From NCBI RefSeq assembly GCF_020873895.1, contig NZ_JAHWGT010000014.1, forward strand, positions 1 to 64,000: a stretch of DNA of 64,000 nt, read 5' to 3'. Within the stretch, counting starts at the first letter, position 1; every line of letters begins with the position of its first letter. The notes under the pieces are model-generated. The model made no database searches, was not told the origin of the DNA, and saw only the letters and a list, made by a program, of their open reading frames with translations. This document shows, one piece after another, positions 16,240 through 23,619 of this stretch. Source of the DNA: Streptomyces sp. DH12 (GTDB lineage Bacteria; Actinomycetota; Actinomycetes; Streptomycetales; Streptomycetaceae). A program made the position numbers and the translations under genes.

Positions 16240-16752
16240 ATGAGCGATGCCACGCAGCGGCCCGGTCCCCCGCAGGACGACGCCTGGGCGCGGGCCTGCG
16301 CCGAGGACCTGGCGGCCGAGCGCGCCCGCCGCACCGGCCGCGGCACCCCGCCGCCCGGCTCCGCCGCCGAGGAGCTGCGCAAGCTCGTCGACGCGGTCAC
16401 CGACAAGGTGTCCTCGCTCGGCGGTCCCCTGCTGGGCCCCGGCGGGCAGAGCGCCGTCCGGCAGGCCGTCGCCCAGGCCAGGTCCGCGATCGAACCGGTC
16501 ATCGAGCGCAACCCGCAGGTCTTCGACCACCTCGCCGCGGCCGGCGGCGAACTGCTCGCCGCCTACCGCTCCGCCGTCGGCGGCCAGGAGCACCGCTGGA
16601 CCGCCGGGCCGCGGGAGAAGACCGCCTCCGACGGCCCGGATGCCGCACCCGGCCCCCGGGGCGACGGCGGGCGGAAGGACGGGGGCGGCGGCGGTGACGA
16701 CGAGGGGAACGGCGAGGGGCCGGACGGCAACCAGCGCATCGACCTCGACTGA
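16240..16752 (+). CDS. DUF5304 family conserved protein
   Basis: 170 residues, conserved in streptomycetes upstream of glucokinase but of unknown function. The middle (about 45-115) is predicted helical (AAEELRKLVDAVTDKVSS, then QSAVRQAVAQARSAIEPV), while the last 50 residues are Gly/Asp-rich and probably disordered. No signal peptide or membrane segment. It starts 34 bases after the ArsA-like gene and is followed 86 bases later by glkA on the same strand, so it may belong to a single transcript. Family name from memory. Confidence 0.72.
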   Translation: MSDATQRPGPPQDDAWARACAEDLAAERARRTGRGTPPPGSAAEELRKLVDAVTDKVSSLGGPLLGPGGQSAVRQAVAQARSAIEPVIERNPQVFDHLAAAGGELLAAYRSAVGGQEHRWTAGPREKTASDGPDAAPGPRGDGGRKDGGGGGDDEGNGEGPDGNQRIDLD

Positions 16753-16838
16753 AGCGGAGCCCGCCGGACCGGGCGGTCCGGCGCCTGCCCTCGGGTACGG
16801 TTGGGCGTAGCGGGGCTCGACCGAAAACTGAGGGACAC

Positions 16839-17780
16839 ATGGGACTCACCATCGGCGTCGACATCGGCGGCACGAAGATCGCGGCCGGCGTGGTCGACGA
16901 AGAGGGCACCATTCTCGACACCCACAAGGTGCCCACCCCGTCGACACCCGAGGGCATCGTCGACGCGATCTGCGCGGCCGTCTCCGAAGCCGGCAAGGGC
17001 CATGACGTCGAGGCCGTCGGCATCGGCGCCGCCGGGTACGTCGACGACAAGCGCGCCACCGTCCTGTTCGCACCCAACATCGACTGGCGCCACGAGCCGC
17101 TGAAGGACAAGGTCGAGCAGCGCGTCGGGCTGCCCGTCGTCGTCGAGAACGACGCCAACGCCGCCGCCTGGGGCGAGTACCGCTTCGGCGCCGGTCAGGG
17201 CCACGACGACGTCATCTGCATCACGCTCGGCACCGGCCTCGGCGGCGGCATCATCATCGGCAACAAGCTGCGCCGCGGACGCTTCGGCGTCGCCGCCGAG
17301 TTCGGCCACATCCGGGTCGTCCCGGACGGCCTGCTGTGCGGCTGCGGCAGCCAGGGCTGCTGGGAGCAGTACGCCTCCGGGCGCGCCCTCGTCCGGTACG
17401 CCAAGCAGCGCGCCAACGCCACCCCGGAGAACGCCGAGTTCCTGCTGTCGCTGGGCGACGGCACCGCCGAGGGCATCCAGGGCAAGCACATCAGCGACGC
17501 CGCCCGCCATGGCGACAAGGTGGCGGTCGACTCCTTCCGCGAGCTGGCCCGCTGGGCCGGCGCCGGCCTCGCCGACCTCGCGTCCCTCTTCGACCCGTCG
17601 GCGTTCATCGTCGGCGGCGGCGTCTCCGACGAGGGCGAGCTGGTCCTGGACCCGATCCGCAAGTCCTTCCGCCGCTGGCTCGTCGGCGGCAACTACCGGC
17701 CGCACGCCCAGGTCCTCGCCGCGCAGCTCGGCGGCGAGGCCGGCCTGGTCGGCGCCGCCGACCTGGCCCGCCAGGGCTGA
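16839..17780 (+). CDS. glkA: ROK-family glucokinase
   Basis: 313 residues. IGVDIGGTKIAAGVVD is the phosphate-binding motif, VVVENDANAAAWGE contains the catalytic Asp, and ITLGTGLGGGIIIG plus the ROK zinc motif GHIRVVPDGLLCGCGSQGCWE (Cys ligands in CGCGSQGC) are intact. It phosphorylates glucose with ATP in the cytoplasm. In Streptomyces coelicolor GlkA also takes part in carbon catabolite repression, so this gene is both metabolic and regulatory. ATG 16839 lies 7 bases from a GAGGGA-type site. A 13-bp terminator hairpin follows. Confidence 0.95.
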   Translation: MGLTIGVDIGGTKIAAGVVDEEGTILDTHKVPTPSTPEGIVDAICAAVSEAGKGHDVEAVGIGAAGYVDDKRATVLFAPNIDWRHEPLKDKVEQRVGLPVVVENDANAAAWGEYRFGAGQGHDDVICITLGTGLGGGIIIGNKLRRGRFGVAAEFGHIRVVPDGLLCGCGSQGCWEQYASGRALVRYAKQRANATPENAEFLLSLGDGTAEGIQGKHISDAARHGDKVAVDSFRELARWAGAGLADLASLFDPSAFIVGGGVSDEGELVLDPIRKSFRRWLVGGNYRPHAQVLAAQLGGEAGLVGAADLARQG

Positions 17781-17810
17781 CCCGCACCCCTCGCGCGACA
17801 CCCGGCGACC

Positions 17811-17841
17811 GCCCGCCGCGTCCCCACCGGACGCGGCGGGC
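17811..17841 (+). terminator. Terminator after glkA
   Basis: GCCCGCCGCGTCC (17811-17823) and GGACGCGGCGGGC (17829-17841) form a perfect 13-bp stem with a five-base loop, followed by GTTGTCG. It separates glkA from the next gene. Confidence 0.75.
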
Positions 17842-17860
17842 GTTGTCGTACGGTGCCCCC

Positions 17861-18616
17861 ATGGAGCTCACCGCACTGCCCGACTCCCGTACCGAGCCGG
17901 ACGGTTCGGCCGTCGTACGGGTGCTCGGCTACAACATCCGCTCCCTGCGCGACGACGAGGACGCCCTCGCCCGGGTCATCCGGGCCTGCGCTCCCGACCT
18001 CGTCCTCGTCCAGGAGGCGCCGCGCTTCTTCCGCTGGCGCAAGCACGCGGCGCGGCTCGCCGCCAAGAGCGGCCTCGTCGTGCTGGGCGGCGGGGCCACC
18101 GCGGCCGGTCCGCTGCTGCTCTGCTCCCTGCGCGTCACCGCCGAACGCACCCGGGACGTGCTGCTGCCGCTCACCCCGGGCCTGCACCGGCGGGGCTTCG
18201 CCACCGCCGTGGTGCGCGTCGGCGGCGCCCGGCTCGGGGTGCTCAGCTGCCACCTGAGCCTGCGCGCCGACGAGCGGTACGCGCAGGCGGGGATGGTGCT
18301 GGAGCAGCTGGCCGCGCTGGACGTGCCGCACGCGGTCGCCGGGGGAGACGTGAACGAACGGCCCGACGGGCGGGCCTTCCGGCGGCTCGCCGGTGCGCTG
18401 CAGGACTGCCGGACCGCGCGGCCGTGGGGCGGCGAGCACACCCACCCACCGGACGGGCCGCGCCAGCGGATCGACGCGCTCTTCGCGACCGGCGGGGTCG
18501 AGGTGCTGGGCTGCGGGGTGCCGGCCGGGCTGCCCGGTGTGACGGAGGCGGACCTGAGGGCGGCGACGGACCACCTGCCCGTGCTCGCCGCCCTCCGCGT
18601 ACCGGCCGCGCCCTGA
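17861..18616 (+). CDS. Endonuclease/exonuclease/phosphatase (EEP) family protein
   Basis: 251 residues of the DNase I/inositol phosphatase fold: LGYNIRSLRDD (N in the first metal motif), LVLVQEAPRF (catalytic Glu), GVLSCHLSLRADER (His), AVAGGDVNERP (GDxN) and TDHLPVLAALR (C-terminal SDHxP-type motif). All key residues are present, so it should be an active phosphodiesterase or phosphatase; the substrate could be DNA, a phospholipid or a sugar phosphate. No signal peptide is visible. ATG 17861 comes just after the glkA terminator and is close to TACGGT, so it may be leaderless. Confidence 0.85.
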   Translation: MELTALPDSRTEPDGSAVVRVLGYNIRSLRDDEDALARVIRACAPDLVLVQEAPRFFRWRKHAARLAAKSGLVVLGGGATAAGPLLLCSLRVTAERTRDVLLPLTPGLHRRGFATAVVRVGGARLGVLSCHLSLRADERYAQAGMVLEQLAALDVPHAVAGGDVNERPDGRAFRRLAGALQDCRTARPWGGEHTHPPDGPRQRIDALFATGGVEVLGCGVPAGLPGVTEADLRAATDHLPVLAALRVPAAP

Positions 18617-18666
18617 GCGGGGCGCCCCGGGCGGGGCGCCCCGCCGGTCCGGACGACGGCGCCGGT

Positions 18667-19755
18667 TCAGACCACGGCGCCGCGCCCCGGGTCGTCGTCC
18701 CCGTCCTCGTCCTCGTCGCGCATGCGGGACACCAGCGCGGCGAAGCCGCCGAGGAACCCGCCGACGCAGAGCGTGGTGAGCCACCACGTCATGTCCCACT
18801 GGAGCAGCACGGCGAGCAGCATCAGGACCGGCCCGCCGAGCACGCCCAGCCAGCCGAACTTCGCCGCCGAGTCGGCCTCCGGCAGCGGCGGCGGCTCCGG
18901 TGGTACGAAGTGGCCCTCGTCGTCGTCCGCGGCCTGCGCCGCATCGGCCGCGCCGCCCCCGCCCGCGGGGGCGTCGGGGTCGGCCAGCTCGTAGTCGCGC
19001 GGGCCGCGCGGGCCGACGCCGGGCGCGAACACGACGGAGCCGCCCAGTACCGGCGGCCGCGTCGCCGCGGTGCGGTCCTCACCCTCAGGGGCGTCCCCGG
19101 CGGGTGCGTCCCCGCCCTCGGCGCGGGGCTCCGTCTTCCCGGTCGGCCCGTCACCGGTGTCCCGGTCGCCCGCCGGGAGGTCGCCCGCCGGGAGGTCGGC
19201 TGCCGGGCGGTCGGCCGCCGGGCGGTCGCTCCGCATGCGGTCCCCGGCCTTCCACCCGTCGGCCTTGCGCCGGTCGTCGGCCGTCGCGCCCCGCGCCGGC
19301 CGGTCGCCGTCCGCGGGCCCCTCGAACTCCGGCAGGGCCAGGTCCTCCACCGACCGGAACGGCCGCGCGCCCGGCGGGTCCGGCGGCTCCTCCCCGTACC
19401 CGGCGACGATCGCGGCCCAGGCCGCCTCCTCGTCCAACCGCCCGCCGGCCACCCCCGAGGGCCCGGCGGCGGTCCCGGCAGTGGTCCCGGCGGCGGTCCG
19501 GTCCTCGGCGTCCGGCTCGGGGGTCGGTTCGGCGGCCGTCTCGGAGGCCGGTTCAGCGGCGGGTTGCCCGGCCGCACCGGCCGCAGCTGACCCACCGGCC
19601 GCACCGCTCGCTCCGGGCCCACCGGCCGCTCCCGCCGTCCCGTCGGCGCCGGTCACCGCGCCCGGTCCGTCGGGCAGCGGCAGGGCGTGCCGCTCGTCGG
19701 GGCCCTCCTGCCGGTCCCGGCCCTCCCCGCGGTCCGCGTCGTGCTGCTCAGCCAC
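18667..19755 (-). CDS. Membrane protein with long disordered acidic N-terminal region
   Basis: About 362 residues, function unknown. The first ~250 residues are Ala/Gly/Asp/Pro-rich and low complexity, including five-residue repeats (DRPAA twice, DLPAG twice). The C-terminus has two close hydrophobic helices (VLGGPVLMLLAVLLQ and WLTTLCVGGFLGGFAALV) and ends in an acidic DEDEDGDDD tail. The long N-terminal part is therefore probably cytoplasmic. GTG 19755 gives an 8-base overlap with the esterase stop; GTG 19764 in the same frame is possible but sits only three bases from AAGGAGG. It forms an operon with the esterase. Confidence 0.7.
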   Translation of the reverse strand: MAEQHDADRGEGRDRQEGPDERHALPLPDGPGAVTGADGTAGAAGGPGASGAAGGSAAAGAAGQPAAEPASETAAEPTPEPDAEDRTAAGTTAGTAAGPSGVAGGRLDEEAAWAAIVAGYGEEPPDPPGARPFRSVEDLALPEFEGPADGDRPARGATADDRRKADGWKAGDRMRSDRPAADRPAADLPAGDLPAGDRDTGDGPTGKTEPRAEGGDAPAGDAPEGEDRTAATRPPVLGGSVVFAPGVGPRGPRDYELADPDAPAGGGGAADAAQAADDDEGHFVPPEPPPLPEADSAAKFGWLGVLGGPVLMLLAVLLQWDMTWWLTTLCVGGFLGGFAALVSRMRDEDEDGDDDPGRGAVV

Positions 19756-20551
19756 CGGTCGCACTCCCCTCCTTGTTTCCGTCCCGGGAGGCGCCCGCGC
19801 CGGTCCCGGGAGCGAGGCGGCCGATGAACGCGTGGCTCTCCTCGAAGATCCGCTCCGCGTCGTGGTCCAACGTCGCGACGTGGTGGCTCTGTTCCAGCAG
19901 CACCTCCGTCACGTCCGTGGAGGAGATGCGGCCGAGGATCCGCGCCGAGTCGGCGGGCGGCACGACGTGGTCCCGCGGGGAGCGCAGCAGCAGGACGGGC
20001 TGGGTCACCTGCGGCAGTTCGCGGTCCACCACGTGCAGGAACCGGCGCAGGGCGTGCGCGGCGTGCAGCGGGACCCGGTCGTAGGCGACCTCGTCCATGC
20101 CGTCCTTGGCGATGTCGTTGGCGAGGCCGGCCGTCGACGGCACCAGGTGCCGGACGAGGGGCAGCGCGCGCGCCATGGCGCCGTGGACCCGGTTCGCCGG
20201 GTTCACCAGGACGATGCCGGTGACCGCGTCGCCGTGCCGGGCGGCGAGCCGCAGCGTCAGCGCCCCGCCCATGGACAGCCCGAAGACGAAGACCCGCTCG
20301 CACCGGCGCGACAGCGCCCGCAGCTCCCGGTCGACCTCCGCGTACCAGTCCTCCCCGCCGGTGACCTGCATGTCCTGCCAGCGGGTGCCGTGCCCGGGCA
20401 GCAGCGGCACCGACACTGTCAGGCCGCGGGCCGCGAGGTACTCGCCCCAGGGCCGCAACGACCCGGGGGAACCGGTGAAGCCGTGGCAGAGGAGTACGCC
20501 GACGTCCCCGCCCTCGTGGCGGTACGGCTCGGCTCCGGGGACGACCGGCAC
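19748..20551 (-). CDS. Alpha/beta hydrolase, Est30/monoacylglycerol-lipase-like carboxylesterase
   Basis: 267 residues. The oxyanion strand is LLCHGFTGSPGSLRPWGEYLAARG, the nucleophile elbow is GLSMGG, the acid is in LLLRSPRDHVVP and the catalytic His in LEQSHHVATLDHD, as in thermophilic Est30-like carboxylesterases and monoacylglycerol lipases. No signal peptide, so cytoplasmic. It probably hydrolyses short acyl esters or monoacylglycerols. It is first in a leftward operon with the acidic-tailed membrane protein and is divergent from plsC, so two acyl-lipid genes share the 178-base region between them. GTG start at 20551. Confidence 0.88.
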   Translation of the reverse strand: MPVVPGAEPYRHEGGDVGVLLCHGFTGSPGSLRPWGEYLAARGLTVSVPLLPGHGTRWQDMQVTGGEDWYAEVDRELRALSRRCERVFVFGLSMGGALTLRLAARHGDAVTGIVLVNPANRVHGAMARALPLVRHLVPSTAGLANDIAKDGMDEVAYDRVPLHAAHALRRFLHVVDRELPQVTQPVLLLRSPRDHVVPPADSARILGRISSTDVTEVLLEQSHHVATLDHDAERIFEESHAFIGRLAPGTGAGASRDGNKEGSATGG

Positions 20552-20729
20552 GGGGGTCTCCTGTTCGCGTGAGGAGGAGGATCGGACGTGTGTACCTCAC
20601 CGTACGCGACCGCGCTGACACCGACCAGGGCCGTCGGCCCCGTGACGTCGGCCCCGGGGACTTCCGGAAGCGGGGGCCGGGGTCCGCTCGGGTTATGGTC
20701 TGATCGACGGAACACGGGAGGAACACGAG

Positions 20730-21476
20730 TTGATCTACGGCGCTATGAAGTTCTCCATCGGAGGGCCGCTGAAGCTCGCCTTCAGGCCCTGGGTGGAGGG
20801 CCTCGAGAACATCCCCGCCGAGGGGCCGGCGATCCTCGCGAGCAACCACCTGTCGTTCTCCGACTCCTTCTTCCTGCCGGCGGTCCTCGACCGCAAGGTC
20901 ACCTTCATCGCCAAGGCCGAGTACTTCACCTCGCCCGGCGTGAAGGGCAAGCTCACCGCCGCGTTCTTCAAGGGCGTCGGCCAGCTGCCCGTGGACCGCT
21001 CCGGCGCCCGGGGCGCCGGCGACGCCGCCGTGCGCAGCGGCGTCGAGGTCGTCAAGCGGGGCGAGCTGTTCGGCATCTACCCGGAGGGCACCCGGTCGCC
21101 CGACGGGCGGCTGTACCGGGGCAGGACCGGCGGCCTCGCGCGCGTGGCGCTGGCCACGGGCGCCCCGGTGATCCCGATCGCCATGATCGACACCGAGAAG
21201 ATCCAGCCCCCCGGCAAGGTCCTCCCGAAGCTGATGCGCCCGGGCATCCGCATCGGCGAGCCCCTGGACTTCAGCCGCTACCAGGGCATGGAGGGCGACC
21301 GCTTCATCCTGCGCTCGGTCACCGACGAGGTGATGTACGAGATCATGAAGCTGTCCGGTCAGGAGTACGTCGACATCTACGCCACGGTCGCCAAGCGGCG
21401 CATCGCCGAGGCGGAGAAGGCCGCCAAGCAGGCGGGCCGGGACGGCGCCGCCGGGCCCGGGGCGAAGGCCGAGTAG
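20730..21476 (+). CDS. plsC: 1-acyl-sn-glycerol-3-phosphate acyltransferase family protein
   Basis: 248 residues with the acyltransferase blocks NHLSFSD (H40, D45), VGQLPVDRSG, IYPEGTRSPDGRLYRGRTG and VIPIAMID. It transfers an acyl group to lysophosphatidic acid or a related acceptor at the membrane. The start is TTG 20730, chosen because GGAGG (20717-20721) lies eight bases upstream; ATG 20745 would lose the spacing. The C-terminus is Lys/Ala-rich. The mycobacterial relative in this position is Rv2182c. A GC hairpin (21480-21500) lies between it and the sensor kinase gene. Confidence 0.9.
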   Translation: MIYGAMKFSIGGPLKLAFRPWVEGLENIPAEGPAILASNHLSFSDSFFLPAVLDRKVTFIAKAEYFTSPGVKGKLTAAFFKGVGQLPVDRSGARGAGDAAVRSGVEVVKRGELFGIYPEGTRSPDGRLYRGRTGGLARVALATGAPVIPIAMIDTEKIQPPGKVLPKLMRPGIRIGEPLDFSRYQGMEGDRFILRSVTDEVMYEIMKLSGQEYVDIYATVAKRRIAEAEKAAKQAGRDGAAGPGAKAE

Positions 21477-21543
21477 CGAGGCGCGCGCCCGGCGCGCGCC
21501 GAGGAACGCGTGCCCGCGGGGCGGCGCGCGGGGGGTGGGGGAG

Positions 21544-22818
21544 ATGGCCAGGCGCGAGCGGGTGGTCCGCATGTCCGTGGAGCAGCCGCTGTGGCGCGCG
21601 CTCACGGCCTACCGGGTCCTCACGATGGTCTACGCGGACCTCCTCTTCGTCTTCACCCGCGACGACTTCGAACGGCCCTGGGTGGCCGCGGCGTTCCTCG
21701 CCGTGCTGACCGTCTGGACCCTCGCGTCCCTGCCGAAGGTGGCCGGCGCGGCCCGCTGCACCCGGCGCTTCCTCGCCGTCGACCTCACCGTCGCCCTCGT
21801 CGGGATCCTGCTGACGCCGGTCGCCGACGCGCACGCGCAGCTCCAGGACGGGCCCACACTGCCGTCGATCTGGACGGCCGGCGCGGTCCTCGCGTACGCC
21901 ATCAAGGGCGGCTGGCGCTGGGCCGGGTTCGCCTCCTCGCTGGTCGCCGTCGCCAACATCGTCGAGCGCGGCGAGCCCAGCCGCGACACCCTCCACAACG
22001 TGCTGCTCGTGTGGGTCGCCTCCATCGCGATCGGGTACGTCGTCGAGGTCGCCCGGGCGTCCGAGCGGACCCTCGCCCGCGCCCTGGAGATCGAGGCCGC
22101 CACCCGCGAGCGGGAGCGCCTGGCCCGCGACATCCACGACTCGGTCCTCCAGGTGCTGGCCATGGTGCAGCGCAGGGGCACCGCCCTGGGCGGCGAGGCC
22201 GCGGAGCTGGGGCGGATGGCCGGGGAGCAGGAGGTCGCGCTGCGCACCCTCGTCGCCGGCGGGCTGGTGCGGCCCTCGCACGTCTGCGAGGACGCCTCGC
22301 AGGGCGCGGTCGTCCGCCTGGTCGACGAACCGGACGGGCCCGGCGAAACGGACGAGGCGCGGGCGGCCGGCGGACCGAGCTCCTCCGGTACCGGTGCCGC
22401 CGACGACACCGGGGGCGGCGAGCGGGACCTGCGCCTGCTGCTCGCGCCGCACGCCGGGGCGCGGGTGTCGTTCGCCGAGCCGGGGGCGCCGGTGTGGCTG
22501 CCGCGCCGGGCCGCCGCCGAACTGGCCGCCGCGGTGGGCGCGGCCCTGGACAACGTACGCCGGCACGCCGGGCCGGACGCCCGCGCGTGGATCCTCGTCG
22601 AGGACTGGACGGACGAGGTGGTCGTGACGGTGCGCGACGACGGGCCGGGCATCCCGGAGGGGCGCCTGGCCCAGGCGGAGAGCGAGGGGCGCCTCGGCGT
22701 CGCCCAGTCCATCCGCGGCAGGCTGCGGGACCTGGGCGGGACGGCGGAACTGGTCACCGTCCCCGGCCAGGGCACCGAGGTGGAGTTGAAGGTCCCACGG
22801 GGGAAGGCGAGACGATGA
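21544..22818 (+). CDS. macS: MacS-like membrane sensor histidine kinase
   Basis: About 424 residues. Five hydrophobic segments in the first ~160 residues form the sensor, followed by a HisKA_3-type dimerisation helix with phospho-acceptor H198 in RLARDIHDSVLQVLAMV. A linker of about 75 residues rich in acidic and Gly/Ser precedes the ATPase domain (N box DNVRRHAG, G1 box DDGPGIPEGRLA, then GTEVELKVP). Gene pair and neighbourhood match MacS (SCO2121) of S. coelicolor, part of the MacRS system that controls membrane-protein genes and morphogenesis. I take ATG 21544; GTG 21535 and ATG 21571 are alternatives. Stop overlaps the regulator start (ATGA). Confidence 0.82.
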   Translation: MARRERVVRMSVEQPLWRALTAYRVLTMVYADLLFVFTRDDFERPWVAAAFLAVLTVWTLASLPKVAGAARCTRRFLAVDLTVALVGILLTPVADAHAQLQDGPTLPSIWTAGAVLAYAIKGGWRWAGFASSLVAVANIVERGEPSRDTLHNVLLVWVASIAIGYVVEVARASERTLARALEIEAATRERERLARDIHDSVLQVLAMVQRRGTALGGEAAELGRMAGEQEVALRTLVAGGLVRPSHVCEDASQGAVVRLVDEPDGPGETDEARAAGGPSSSGTGAADDTGGGERDLRLLLAPHAGARVSFAEPGAPVWLPRRAAAELAAAVGAALDNVRRHAGPDARAWILVEDWTDEVVVTVRDDGPGIPEGRLAQAESEGRLGVAQSIRGRLRDLGGTAELVTVPGQGTEVELKVPRGKARR

Positions 22819-23492
22819 CGGAACAGTCGATCAAGGTGATGGTGGTCGACGACCACCCGATGTGGCGCGACGCCGTCGCCCGGGACCTGGCCGAGGCCGG
22901 GTTCGACGTGGTGGCGACCGCCGGCGACGGCGAGCAGGCCGTGCGCCGGGCCCGCGCCACCACGCCCGACGTGCTGGTCCTGGACCTCAACCTGCCGGGC
23001 AAGCCGGGCGTCCAGGTCTGCAAGGAGCTGGTCGGGTCGGGCGGGGAGCCGCGGCCGCGGGTGCTCGTGCTCTCCGCGAGCGGCGAGCACGCCGACGTCC
23101 TGGAGGCGGTGAAGTCCGGCGCCACCGGCTACCTGCTGAAGTCGGCCAGCACCGGCGAGCTGCTGGACGCGGTGCGGCGCACGGCGGCGGGCGACCCGGT
23201 CTTCACACCGGGCCTGGCCGGGCTGGTGCTCGGCGAGTACCGTCGCCTCGCCGCCGAGCCGGGCCCCGCGCGGGGCGCCGCCGAACCCGACGCCCCCCGG
23301 CTCACCGACCGCGAGACCGAGGTCCTGCGCCTGGTGGCCAAGGGCCTCGGCTACAAGCAGATCGCCGAGCGCCTGGTGATCTCCCACCGCACGGTGCAGA
23401 ACCACGTCCAGAACACCCTGGGCAAGCTCCAGTTGCACAACCGCGTGGAGCTCGTCCGGTACGCCATCGAGCGCGGCCTCGACGACGTCTGA
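22815..23492 (+). CDS. macR: MacR-like response regulator (NarL/LuxR type)
   Basis: 225 residues. The receiver domain has acidic pocket VVDDH, phospho-acceptor D57 in VLDLNLPG, Ser/Thr position in LVLSASG and K109 in YLLKSAS. The LuxR-type helix-turn-helix (about 160-225) carries LTDRETEVLRLVAKGLGYKQIAERL and SHRTVQNHVQNTL. Coupled by a 4-base ATGA overlap to the kinase. In S. coelicolor MacR (SCO2120) binds TGAGTAC-N2-GTACTCA; exactly that sequence is present at 45328-45343 in this window. The gene symbol rests on neighbourhood and domain match, not on an alignment. Confidence 0.85.
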   Translation: MTEQSIKVMVVDDHPMWRDAVARDLAEAGFDVVATAGDGEQAVRRARATTPDVLVLDLNLPGKPGVQVCKELVGSGGEPRPRVLVLSASGEHADVLEAVKSGATGYLLKSASTGELLDAVRRTAAGDPVFTPGLAGLVLGEYRRLAAEPGPARGAAEPDAPRLTDRETEVLRLVAKGLGYKQIAERLVISHRTVQNHVQNTLGKLQLHNRVELVRYAIERGLDDV

Positions 23493-23510
23493 CCGCGCGG
23501 TCCGACCGCA

Positions 23511-23560
23511 CCGCACGGCACGGCGCCCGCGCTGCTCGCGCCGCGCCCCGTGCCGTGCGG
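23511..23560. terminator. Terminator between macR and trpEG
   Basis: CCGCACGGCACGG (23511-23523) pairs with CCGTGCCGTGCGG (23548-23560), a 13-bp stem with an internal small hairpin in its 24-base loop. It lies between convergent genes. A CCCGA repeat of about five units follows at 23563-23588. Confidence 0.7.
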
Positions 23561-23619
23561 GTCCCGACCCCGACCCCGACCCCGACCGTGCCCGGGGCCG
23601 GGACCGCGGCCCGTTCCCG